In this document: in pieces, positions 1 to 6,580 of the stretch | How the letters are laid out: each line of letters begins with the position of its first letter | Position numbering within the stretch: the stretch's first letter is position 1 | Made by a program: the position numbers and the translations under genes | The notes under the pieces: generated by a model | The model's database searches: none | What the model saw: the letters and a program-made list of their open reading frames with translations, nothing else | What the model was told of the DNA's origin: nothing | Assembly (NCBI GenBank): GCA_937146805.1 | Contig: CAKZRR010000017.1 | Coordinates: 202,129-266,128, forward strand | Length of the DNA: 64,000 nucleotides | DNA from: an uncultured Owenweeksia sp. | GTDB lineage: Bacteria > Bacteroidota > Bacteroidia > Flavobacteriales > Schleiferiaceae | Reading direction: 5' to 3'

Positions 1-818
1 GCTAATATCAACAAGCCAAACAAGCTCCCCAGCCATTTAGTTTTATCCAACCTTTCTGCTCCGTGAGCGGTTTTATCTTCCGCAATAGCGGAAACAGTAA
101 GAGACGGAAAGGTGGGCACTGCTTTGCTGCTGCGATGCGCCAACCATGCCAAGGAGCTAGGTAAAATAAGCAGCAATAAAATAGCCGCGCTAAAATTCAT
201 GCTCGAAAAAATAGTTTGATTAAAGGGAATGGAAGTAGGTAGCAGCGCCAGTTGACTTGGGTTTAAAATACCGCCCATAAGCTGGGTTAAGTGCCCCGGC
301 TCAATTACTTTTACAGGAGCGCTACCCGATAGGCCGCCATGCCAAACCATAAGGCCCGAGTAGCCAGCGGCTCCTAACACGGCATAGTTTATTTTTAAGT
401 TGTTACGGGCAAAATGCTCACCTGTTTTACGAGCTAGTATGGCGCCAAAAATTAAACCCAAACCCCAATTAAAAAAGGCCACCAGCAAGGTGCAAAAGCA
501 AACGGTAAAGGCTGCCTGGGCAGGTGTTTTAAGGTAATTACTTAGGTGCTCAATAAACTGGCTTATAGGCTTGGCCAAAGCCAAGGTATGTCCCAGCACC
601 AAAATCAACATCATTTGCAAGGCAAATACCAGTAAAGGAGCATTCCAAATACCTTGATACCAGTAATCCAATATTTGTAAAGGCTTGTTTGTATTTTCAT
701 TAAAATGCCCAAAAACGAAGGCTAAAACAAAGGTGAGCAGCGTAAGCAGCACCGCAATGGTAAAGGGGCTGGGTAGCAGTAAACGAAAGGCGCGTTCAAA
801 TTTTTCGGCAAACTTCAT
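1..818 (-). CDS. Short-chain fatty acid transporter, AtoE/SCFA family (3' end outside window)
   Basis: The frame opens with ATG at 816-818 and runs to the left edge without a stop, so about 272 N-terminal residues are visible. The translation begins MKFAEKFERAFRLLLPSPFT and continues as a polytopic membrane protein with hydrophobic segments near residues 17-37, 60-80, 103-125 and 145-160. The order LPSPF...DYWYQGIW...FALQMMLILVLGH...FNWGLGLIFGA...GYSGLMVWHGGLSGS is that of the AtoE-type short-chain fatty acid transporter family. Known members import acetoacetate or butyrate-type acids. The gene lies just downstream of the terminator at 870-911, so it is probably transcribed alone; a weak TATTTTTA -7-like box lies shortly before the start. 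The substrate cannot be read from the sequence. Confidence 0.85.
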   Translation of the reverse strand, partial: MKFAEKFERAFRLLLPSPFTIAVLLTLLTFVLAFVFGHFNENTNKPLQILDYWYQGIWNAPLLVFALQMMLILVLGHTLALAKPISQFIEHLSNYLKTPAQAAFTVCFCTLLVAFFNWGLGLIFGAILARKTGEHFARNNLKINYAVLGAAGYSGLMVWHGGLSGSAPVKVIEPGHLTQLMGGILNPSQLALLPTSIPFNQTIFSSMNFSAAILLLLILPSSLAWLAHRSSKAVPTFPSLTVSAIAEDKTAHGAERLDKTKWLGSLFGLLIL

Positions 819-869
819 GGGGCTAAGCTAAAAATAGAAAGGCAAGAAAGAAACCCCGATCTCTTAAAA

Positions 870-911
870 CAAACAAGCCCCTTTAAATTTATTTAAAGAG
901 GCTTGTTTTTA
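870..911 (-). terminator. Rho-independent terminator after the DUF3127 gene
   Basis: Inverted repeat AACAAGCC..CTTTAAA / TTTAAAGAGGCTTGTT with T-rich flanks on both sides. It lies 13 nt beyond the stop codon of the DUF3127 gene and upstream of the fatty acid transporter start, so it should end the flavin reductase-DUF3127 transcript. Confidence 0.75.
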
Positions 912-923
912 AACGTTTTGTGC

Positions 924-1286
924 TTAAAAAGGAAGGTCATCATCCTCTTCTGCCAAAGGCGGCATACTAGCAGCCGGTGGGGCTGGAGCAGCAGCTGGAG
1001 CAGCTTGTGCAGCGGCAGCACCTTCAATTCTCCATCCGTGAATAGAGTTAAAATACTTTACTTCACCTTGTGGCGAAGTCCATTCGCGGCCACGCAAATT
1101 AATGCCAATGGTAATTTTATCACCTACTTTGTAAGCATCCAATAAGCTGGTTTTGTCTTGTACAAATTCTACCAAAACGTGCTGTGGGTATTGCTCTTCG
1201 GTGGTTACTACTACCTCACGCTTACGAAAAGAATCGGTTACGTTTTTGGTTTCGTCTAGTTTTTTAATAATTCCGGTTAATTCCAT
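924..1286 (-). CDS. DUF3127 family protein with an SSB-like acidic C-terminal tip
   Basis: A 120-residue protein. Residues 1-90 are predicted to form a small beta-rich, OB-fold-like domain typical of the DUF3127 family of Bacteroidota (start MELTGIIKKL; conserved FRKRE, YKVGDKI, GREW and YFNSIHGWRIE). Residues 91-110 are an Ala/Pro-rich linker, and the protein ends EEDDDLPF. That ending closely matches the acidic tip of bacterial SSB (DDDIPF in E. coli), which recruits DNA-repair partners. A role in single-stranded DNA or RNA metabolism is therefore inferred, not shown. It starts 15 nt after the flavin reductase stop and is probably cotranscribed with it. Family assignment is confident; function is not known. 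Confidence 0.85.
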   Translation of the reverse strand: MELTGIIKKLDETKNVTDSFRKREVVVTTEEQYPQHVLVEFVQDKTSLLDAYKVGDKITIGINLRGREWTSPQGEVKYFNSIHGWRIEGAAAAQAAPAAAPAPPAASMPPLAEEDDDLPF

Positions 1287-1301
1287 TTTTTTTTGATTTG
1301 T

Positions 1302-2204
1302 TTAAATACGATTTAATTTATCACACAACAGCGCTTTCCAAGCCGCTGCTACTTCATTTTCCTCCAGTAATTCTTTGGCATACTGGTGCAGTGCTTCGCG
1401 GTTTTCCAAGGCATCGCCACCATTATTTAAAATAGTTTTGATGGGTTCTGTTTCGCAAAATTCTTGCAGCTCCTCATCGGTAGGTAGGTTTTCAACATTA
1501 CCCAGTTTACCCAAATCGTTGCCGCTTAGTATTACGCTTTCGCGGATACGTTTCGGAATCTGATCTACTCCAATCCCTAGCGTAGTAAGTGGTTTTTCCA
1601 CCTCAAAAAGTGCTTCGTTATTAGCGCGGCAGTACCAATTACCGCCCATACGTGCTACTAGGTCTATTTTGGGTAAAGAGATAAAGCCTTTTTCATCCAA
1701 CACCGATTCATCTAAATGCATGCGCACTACTTCGCAAATTATAAGATTTCCGGCACCACCATTATCACCTAGGGCTACAATATCATTTACCTTACACTCA
1801 AATTGGGCGGGCGACTCTTTTACCCGAAAGGGTTTAACCACCTCAGAGGCAATAGGTGTAAAGCCCGATTTACTAAACTCATCTACGCCTTCCGCATACT
1901 CGGTTGAGGAAAGCGAAGTTTGCTGCACCATATCATAGTTTACCACATTAATTACCACTTCGCGCAAAGCTTGGGCATTGTGTAAAGTATGTTTGGTGCT
2001 ATTATCGCGCACCCTGCGGGCAGGCGAAAAAATAAGGATAGGCGGATTGGAGCTAAATACGTTGAAATAGCTAAAAGGACTTAAGTTGGCTTGCCCATTT
2101 TGGTTAATAGTACTGGCCAAAGCAATAGGCCTTGGGCCAATGGCACCCAGCAAATGCGCGTGAGCCGTTTTGCCGTCTAAATCTTGTAAGTTAAATGATT
2201 TCAT
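1302..2204 (-). CDS. Flavin reductase family protein (flavoredoxin-like)
   Basis: A 300-residue protein beginning MKSFNLQDLDGK. The N-terminal half carries the FMN-binding split-barrel signature of the flavin reductase / DIM6-NTAB family: LLGAIGPRPIALAST, NLSPFSYFNVFSSNPPIL and NSTKHTL. Members bind FMN and often reduce it with NAD(P)H or serve as monooxygenase partners. The C-terminal ~100 residues (with NREALHQYAKELLEENE) look like an extra helical segment seen in Bacteroidota homologues. The frame is open to 2255, but a -7 promoter box lies at 2225-2232 and the homologous part begins here, so the ATG at 2202-2204 is chosen. The substrate is unknown. Confidence 0.85.
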   Translation of the reverse strand: MKSFNLQDLDGKTAHAHLLGAIGPRPIALASTINQNGQANLSPFSYFNVFSSNPPILIFSPARRVRDNSTKHTLHNAQALREVVINVVNYDMVQQTSLSSTEYAEGVDEFSKSGFTPIASEVVKPFRVKESPAQFECKVNDIVALGDNGGAGNLIICEVVRMHLDESVLDEKGFISLPKIDLVARMGGNWYCRANNEALFEVEKPLTTLGIGVDQIPKRIRESVILSGNDLGKLGNVENLPTDEELQEFCETEPIKTILNNGGDALENREALHQYAKELLEENEVAAAWKALLCDKLNRI

Positions 2205-2224
2205 AGGTGCTGAAAATGAGGCTG

Positions 2225-2256
2225 CAAAAGTAACGAAACTAAGCAGGGCGAACAAC
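2225..2256 (-). promoter_or_regulatory. Promoter of the flavin reductase gene
   Basis: On the minus strand a perfect TAnnTTTG element (TACTTTTG, 2225-2232) lies 20 nt downstream of a GTTG -33-like element (2253-2256), the Bacteroidota sigma-A layout. It is about 20 nt before the ATG at 2204 and downstream of the alternative start at 2255, which argues for the shorter protein. Confidence 0.6.
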
Positions 2257-2299
2257 CATAAAATTTAAAAGAGTTTGGCGATAAAAATAAATTTTAAAT

Positions 2300-2307
2300 T
2301 ATATTTG
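2300..2307 (+). promoter_or_regulatory. -7 promoter element of tRNA-Leu
   Basis: TATATTTG followed by CCGCCCC, 12 nt before the tRNA 5' end. The same TATATTTGCCGCC context recurs before the rRNA operon and, slightly changed, before tRNA-Val, so it looks like the stable-RNA promoter form of this genome. Confidence 0.75.
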
Positions 2308-2319
2308 CCGCCCCTAAAC

Positions 2320-2401
2320 GCAGGCGTGGTGGAATTGGTAGACACGCTAGACTTAGGATCTAGTGCCGCGAGGTGTGAGAGTTCGAGTCTCTCCGCCTGT
2401 A
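2320..2401 (+). tRNA. tRNA-Leu (anticodon UAG)
   Basis: An 82-nt class II tRNA. The acceptor stem GCAGGCG pairs with CGCCTGU followed by discriminator A, with no encoded CCA. The anticodon arm is CUAGA-CUUAGGA-UCUAG with anticodon UAG. A long variable arm (TGCCGCGAGGTGT) and a T-arm with GTTCGAGTC are present. It reads leucine CUA/CUN codons. It has its own promoter at 2300 and its own terminator at 2408-2437. Confidence 0.97.
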
Positions 2402-2407
2402 CTAAGG

Positions 2408-2437
2408 AAAAGCCGACTATTTTTAGTCGGCTTTTTT
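2408..2437 (+). terminator. Terminator of tRNA-Leu
   Basis: The perfect stem AAAAGCCGACTA / TAGTCGGCTTTT with a short T loop, followed by a T run, starts 7 nt after the tRNA. Confidence 0.9.
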
Positions 2438-2757
2438 ATTGGGTCAAACATAGGTTGAACAAGTACACGGTGAGCGCATCCTTTTAGTAAAGCTCACCCA
2501 TCGGCCAACTTGGCACTTTTTATTTTAATACAAAAACGCTGTAGCACCTATGTTTACTACCCATACAGCCAAATTTTAAAGTCTTTTGAAAAAGGAACAA
2601 AAAATCCACTTTAAAACACCTTTTTAAGCAAAAAAAAACTCCTTAATCTTAAAACCGCCTAAAAAATATTTTAAAAAGTAAATAGGTAACTTGGGGTAAA
2701 TGAAAATTACAACCTTATTTTTTGACTTATTTTGAGGCTTAAATTAGGGGGGGGTGA

Positions 2758-2783
2758 AAGTAGCTAATGCCACCTAAGGAACA
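2758..2783 (+). repeat. 26-bp imperfect direct repeat, copy 1
   Basis: This 26-mer (core TAATGCCACCTAAGGAACA, 2765-2783) recurs at 2902-2927 with two differences in 26, exactly 144 bp away. On the minus strand both copies read TGTTCxTTAGGTGGCATTA. They resemble the repeated terminal binding sites of some insertion sequences, but no transposase gene is present. Confidence 0.75.
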
Positions 2784-2901
2784 CGTGGTTTAAAAAAGCC
2801 TCTAGAATGCCGTTAGAGACAATTTTGGCTAAATGGTCAGCTCATTATCTTTAAAGCAATATAGTTGCAAGCCACTTATTTACAGCTATTTACGTCTCTA
2901 T

Positions 2902-2948
2902 AAGTAGATAATGCCACCTAAAGAACATTACCCCTAGGGAACATTACC
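2902..2948 (+). repeat. Direct repeat copy 2 with an adjoining 16-bp tandem repeat
   Basis: Copy 2 of the 26-mer occupies 2902-2927. Its end overlaps a tandem pair of 16-mers, CCTAAAGAACATTACC (2917-2932) and CCTAGGGAACATTACC (2933-2948), 14 of 16 identical. The array stops 5 nt before the stop codon of the lipoprotein gene on the minus strand. Confidence 0.75.
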
Positions 2949-2953
2949 GCTCA

Positions 2954-3490
2954 TTACCAGCGTTCCGAATACAATGCCCTTGTTAAAACTTCACATTGAA
3001 CCTGAACAGTAACAACAAAAATCTCACCCAAAGTGACTTCTTTAGCATTCAATCTCATAATTGGGTTCAAAATAGATGATAGAGCAGGTTCATGATCCTT
3101 TGGGTCTTTAACAACAAAGGACTTTAACTCCTCTCTTACATCCAACTCAATAAGAATTTCAGATGCGATTTCCGTATCTAAACTATTCATTAGTATACCC
3201 GTTTCGGGATCGTACCCCCCGCTTTTAACAACAGAAGCGCTAACATACCTATGTAAAATCCAAAAAATAGCAACCATATCTTGCTGATATTGACTAGGTT
3301 TTCCGTTCTCAATCGCCTTACAGAGATATAACCTATTTCTAGCCTCTAAACTCCTCGTTGCGTACGTGAGATTATCAATAATATCCTTTCCGACCTCATC
3401 ACTTTTATAATCTTTTTGGTCGCATGCAGACAAAAGAGCAACCATCAAAAAAGCAAAAAACGCCAAGCTACTTCTGTTGTGATTTATCAT
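2954..3490 (-). CDS. Hypothetical lipoprotein
   Basis: A 178-residue protein if started at ATG 3488-3490 (MINHNRSSLAFFAFLMVALL). A signal sequence with lipobox LLSAC ends at Cys23, so it should be lipid-anchored in the envelope. The frame is open further upstream, but the lipobox fixes this start. The mature part is mixed alpha/beta without recognisable domains; it holds CKAIENGK and a C-terminal CEVLTRALYSERW. The start overlaps by 23 nt the end of a short open frame in another register (3468-3635), which looks like translational coupling to a lost upstream gene. The surroundings are gene-poor and repeat-flanked, so it may be an accessory or transferred gene. No function is proposed. Confidence 0.6.
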   Translation of the reverse strand: MINHNRSSLAFFAFLMVALLSACDQKDYKSDEVGKDIIDNLTYATRSLEARNRLYLCKAIENGKPSQYQQDMVAIFWILHRYVSASVVKSGGYDPETGILMNSLDTEIASEILIELDVREELKSFVVKDPKDHEPALSSILNPIMRLNAKEVTLGEIFVVTVQVQCEVLTRALYSERW

Positions 3491-3635
3491 ATTTTGAAAT
3501 TTCGTATTTAGTACTGTCTTCACTAGTGGGAGGGCCTGTTGGTAGACCAAGCCCTCCACCCTTTTGAACTGGAAACACCAGAGGCTTTCCTTCTTCAAAG
3601 GTTCTAATTATCGTATCACCATTGCAATTAATACA
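3468..3635 (-). pseudogene. Short open frame without a start codon, possible 3' remnant of a gene
   Basis: Between an in-frame TAA (3636-3638) and TAG (3468-3470) the minus strand is open for 55 codons. It reads CINCNGDTIIRTFEEGKPLV, then FPVQKGGGLGLPTGPPTSED, and ends with a charged tail DKSQQK. The composition is protein-like and its end overlaps the lipoprotein start, as expected of a coupled upstream gene. No ATG occurs in it, and upstream in the same frame three stops occur within four codons. It may be a decayed gene end, or chance. No family is recognised. Confidence 0.3.
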
Positions 3636-3949
3636 TTATCTTCATTACAGTGGGTTATCAATATTAAACTTGTTAATACGCATGGTATGTTTCAAAGCTA
3701 TCAAATTATCTGTCAAAATGAAGTTTTTAAAACAATTGGTACCCTCATTCAAACTAAAACTAGGCAAGTGGTGGGCTTGTAATTTCAACGATAAGATTTT
3801 TGCAAAATCCATTTCTTTAATGTTTGTAGGGGTCAAATCATCTTATTTTAATCGTGAGCCGAATAGCTATTGTAATCGGCTCATGAACAATAATTGGTAA
3901 CAAACTCAAAACCTAGTTTTGCGTTTGTTTTGGTGCATCAACCTTTGCG
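3636..3949. other. Non-coding stretch with one stem-loop
   Basis: No convincing gene. Short overlapping frames on both strands have poor composition. A perfect 8-bp inverted repeat TGAGCCGA (3855-3862) / TCGGCTCA (3876-3883) with a 13-nt loop is present, without a clear T run, so it is not a standard terminator. Confidence 0.4.
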
Positions 3950-4984
3950 TTACATTAAAATTCCGTTGTTGGCCTCAATGGCGGGAGGCAGTTCTGTTTC
4001 GCCCAACATTTCTCTAAGGTCAATTTCAATAGTGCGGCATAGCGACATCATAGGAATATCATTGGCCATACCTTGAAATGGGTTTTCGGAATAATCGCCT
4101 ACTACTTCCATCATCACATAAATCCAGCCTATTAGTGCAGTTATGGGTATAGAAAGCCATAAGCTCCAATTGGTTAGCTTCATTAATTCAGGAATCATGC
4201 TAAAGGGTAGTAAAAGAATAAAGATACCCACAAAATAACGGCTCATATTGGCATATTGGCGCGGCAACGGGAATTTCTTAATACGTTCATTTTTACCTTG
4301 TAAGGTGTAAAAACTACGCAGTACATCTTCTAGTTGGATTAACCTAAAGTCATCCAGTAAATCGCGGGTACGTAGCTTGGCTAAGTCTCTAGATTGTTCG
4401 TTAATAATTTGAGTGGCGGTGTTTATATGGCCTACTAAACGGTCGTGCTCTTCTTTGGGCAAAAAGTGGGTTAGTTCGGTTTTGGTACTCTTGTCATCGA
4501 GTAAATCAATTCCTGCTTTTTTTTGAAATATTTTGGCCTTTTTAGAGGTTAGCCCGCCTTGGCTTACATGCTCCCAAGGGGTAGCCACTAACAATTGGCT
4601 GCGGTGAGCGTATAACCACGCTATGTGGCGGTAAATGAGCCGTTGTTTTATAGATTTTATTTCTTCATCACTCGCCTTGCTGCTGGCAAACAAGTTACTG
4701 ATGTATCCATCAATCATCATTCCCCAAGTACGGCTGTCATTAACTATTCCGCCCCATATTTTACGGGCTTCCCACATCCTATCATACGATTGGTTGTTTT
4801 TAAAACCTACGTAAAATGCCACGGCTGTACCTATTACTGAAACTGGTAACCAGGGCAATGCTAAAGAGATAATTTGGTAGTGATACAGAGTGGCTATGCC
4901 TCCCATAAGGGCAAGCAGCCAAAGTATGTGATGGGCCGTCCAGTTGAGTAGCCTTGGCAGACTTATTCCTTTGGTTATTATCAT
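3950..4984 (-). CDS. Bestrophin-like anion channel family protein
   Basis: A 344-residue membrane protein of the bacterial bestrophin (UPF0187) family, which form pentameric anion or cation channels in the inner membrane. Family features include the N-terminal LPRLLNW, a hydrophobic hairpin, GTAVAFYVGFKNNQSYDRMW followed by EARKIWGGIVNDSRTWG, the soluble helical middle, and a late hydrophobic pair (FVGIFILLLPFSMIPELM; LWLSIPITALIGWIYVMMEV) followed by VGDYSENPFQGMANDIPM, the usual bestrophin C-terminal motif. ATG 4984 is chosen because MIITKGISLPRLLNW matches the usual short N-terminus; an upstream ATG at 5023 in the same frame is also possible. A TATATTTA -7-like box lies near 5053-5060 on the minus strand. 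Confidence 0.85.
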   Translation of the reverse strand: MIITKGISLPRLLNWTAHHILWLLALMGGIATLYHYQIISLALPWLPVSVIGTAVAFYVGFKNNQSYDRMWEARKIWGGIVNDSRTWGMMIDGYISNLFASSKASDEEIKSIKQRLIYRHIAWLYAHRSQLLVATPWEHVSQGGLTSKKAKIFQKKAGIDLLDDKSTKTELTHFLPKEEHDRLVGHINTATQIINEQSRDLAKLRTRDLLDDFRLIQLEDVLRSFYTLQGKNERIKKFPLPRQYANMSRYFVGIFILLLPFSMIPELMKLTNWSLWLSIPITALIGWIYVMMEVVGDYSENPFQGMANDIPMMSLCRTIEIDLREMLGETELPPAIEANNGILM

Positions 4985-5177
4985 GTTTACAGTAGTTAAA
5001 AGTGTAGGGTAAAATAAATACATCCCGCGAAAGAGGAAAACCCCACCTAGCGATGCGTAAATATAGGGGATTGATTGCGCTTTTACTTACTGTTAGTACT
5101 AATGGCTAAAATAGCGTGCATGCAGATAAATGTGGATTCATATAATGTTAAAAAGTGGTAAGCTTTTAAGTGCTACC

Positions 5178-5552
5178 TCACTCAAACTGATACCTTAACT
5201 GAATCCCTGCACCCAGTAGTATGGTATTCTGTTTACTGTATTTAAGGTTTATAGATGCATTGGCATCTAAGTAAACACCCATTGACCAAGGCACCCGGTT
5301 GGTTTTAGAAAACTTGATGTTTAACATGGGCTGCAGGTAAAGGCCATAAAATACATCATAAATATAATTTTCTTCCCAGGTTATTTTATTGGAAGATTCA
5401 TTTACTTGACTACCGCTGGTAGTATACCGCCCAGATACTGGGAGGTTTAGCTGTAAGCCTACCGGCAGGGAAAAATAGACCTTGCTTTTTTCCTTTTTCC
5501 AGATGCGGTTAACACCTAACCGGATGGTGGCAAAATTAATTTCCTTCTTCAA
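5178..5552 (-). CDS. Outer-membrane beta-barrel fragment, probably N-terminally truncated
   Basis: An open frame of 124 residues, starting only at TTG (5550-5552) and open a few codons further back to a stop. It shows alternating hydrophobic strands with aromatic ends (KVYFSLPVGLQLNLPVSG, YIYDVFYGLYLQPMLNIKFS, WSMGVYLDANASINLKY, ILLGAGIQLRYQFE), typical of the last strands of an outer-membrane porin-like barrel. A complete barrel of this type should be longer and carry a signal peptide. Neither is present, so this is probably the decayed 3' end of a gene. Confidence 0.45.
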   Translation of the reverse strand: MKKEINFATIRLGVNRIWKKEKSKVYFSLPVGLQLNLPVSGRYTTSGSQVNESSNKITWEENYIYDVFYGLYLQPMLNIKFSKTNRVPWSMGVYLDANASINLKYSKQNTILLGAGIQLRYQFE

Positions 5553-5646
5553 GTTTATGATGCCTTCGGGTAAAAGACCCTCCTGTTAACTTAGTTCTAC
5601 CCAGTTTTACTGTACATTTCGCGGCTTATTTAATAGGGCGTTTTTC

Positions 5647-6285
5647 ATGCTTAAATTGTTAAAATATTACCTGCCTTTTATAACCATAGTAAGCATGGGC
5701 GCTTATTTGCTTGTTTTTACCATAGCGGTTAAAGATTACCCGGGCGGGTCGGCTAATATTCCTAATGCACAGGGTTATAGCTTTTTTCATAACCTTTTGT
5801 GTGATGCTATGAACCCCGTAACGCAAAGCGGAATACAAAATGAAGCACGGCCCTTGGCTATCATAGCTCATTTAATTTTGAGTTTTACGATGATTTCGTT
5901 TTTCTATTTGTTGCCCGAAATATTCTCGTATAAAAACAAAAACACGCAACTTATTAGAGGTTTTGGAATGCTTACCATGACGGCCTTTATTTTTATGTAC
6001 AGCCAATACCATGATACCGTGGTAACTATTACAGCTGTATTGGGCACTATTGCCTTAATTCCCTTTTTTATAGAAGTACAAAAACACCCTAATGTGAGCT
6101 TGAAAAATTGGGCGCGGTTTTGTTATCTAGTAAGCATCATTGTCTTTTTAATTTTTACTACTAAAATAGGAATCTACTATTTACCCATTATACAAAAAGG
6201 AGCTTTTGTGTTAGATGCGGTTTGGGTAATATGGGTGAGCTTACTGCTTATTAAAAAGAATAGAGTGGTGGCGCATGTAGCTTAA
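5647..6285 (+). CDS. Multi-pass membrane protein, DUF998-like
   Basis: A 212-residue protein with about six hydrophobic segments (near residues 8-28, 70-92, 102-118, 122-140, 155-175 and 180-202). The loop after segment 1 holds GGSANIPNAQGYSFFHNLLC and DAMNP, resembling the conserved first loop of DUF998-type membrane proteins. The role is unknown in this family. A TACATTTC -7-like box lies about 30 nt upstream of the ATG. It sits between a degraded barrel gene and T9SS cargo genes, so context gives no hint. Confidence 0.6.
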   Translation: MLKLLKYYLPFITIVSMGAYLLVFTIAVKDYPGGSANIPNAQGYSFFHNLLCDAMNPVTQSGIQNEARPLAIIAHLILSFTMISFFYLLPEIFSYKNKNTQLIRGFGMLTMTAFIFMYSQYHDTVVTITAVLGTIALIPFFIEVQKHPNVSLKNWARFCYLVSIIVFLIFTTKIGIYYLPIIQKGAFVLDAVWVIWVSLLLIKKNRVVAHVA

Positions 6286-6580
6286 ATACCTAGCAAATAA
6301 GGAGCGCTCTCGGGAATTATTTGTATTTGCAAAGTAGCATTACTTCCGCTTCTTTTTTAGAATTGAATTTCATGGTTTTTACAACCAGTCAGTTCTGGTA
6401 ATTTTCAGCTAAAGACCACGTTCCTAATTTTTTAGTTTTCTTTGTTATCAGTGTTTGGTGCGCATCATATTTATACGATATTTTTCGTGTGCATTTATTC
6501 TTGTCAACTAACCGCCTTTCGTTAATTTTACTGGTCATTTTCCTACATTTTTAGTACCTTGTTGCCAAAATACCCATGCC
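6286..6580. other. Intergenic region upstream of the T9SS cargo pair
   Basis: About 295 nt, AT-rich, no reading frame of note. It must hold the promoter of the cargo gene at 6581, but no perfect TAnnTTTG box is seen; TACATTTT near 6543-6550 is the closest candidate. Confidence 0.4.

Larger units (their letters stand above)
2438..2953. other. Gene-poor AT-rich stretch between tRNA-Leu and a lipoprotein gene
   Basis: No convincing open reading frame on either strand. The stretch is AT-rich, has a run of eight G near 2746-2753, and holds the short direct repeats listed separately (2758-2783, 2902-2927, 2917-2948). Its position next to a tRNA gene and the repeats suggest a former insertion site, but no att-type duplication of the tRNA 3' end is visible in the window. 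Confidence 0.5.

Noticed and set aside
2320..2401. tRNA-Leu as attachment site of an integrated element
   Set aside because: No second copy of the tRNA 3' end is found in the window and no integrase gene is present; the idea remains only as context.
2275..2487. Plus-strand open frame of 70 codons
   Set aside because: It runs straight through tRNA-Leu and its terminator; a chance frame.
3645..3836. Minus-strand open frame of 63 codons starting with TTG
   Set aside because: No ATG start, no recognisable features, and several stops follow in the same frame; noted only as part of a possible relic.
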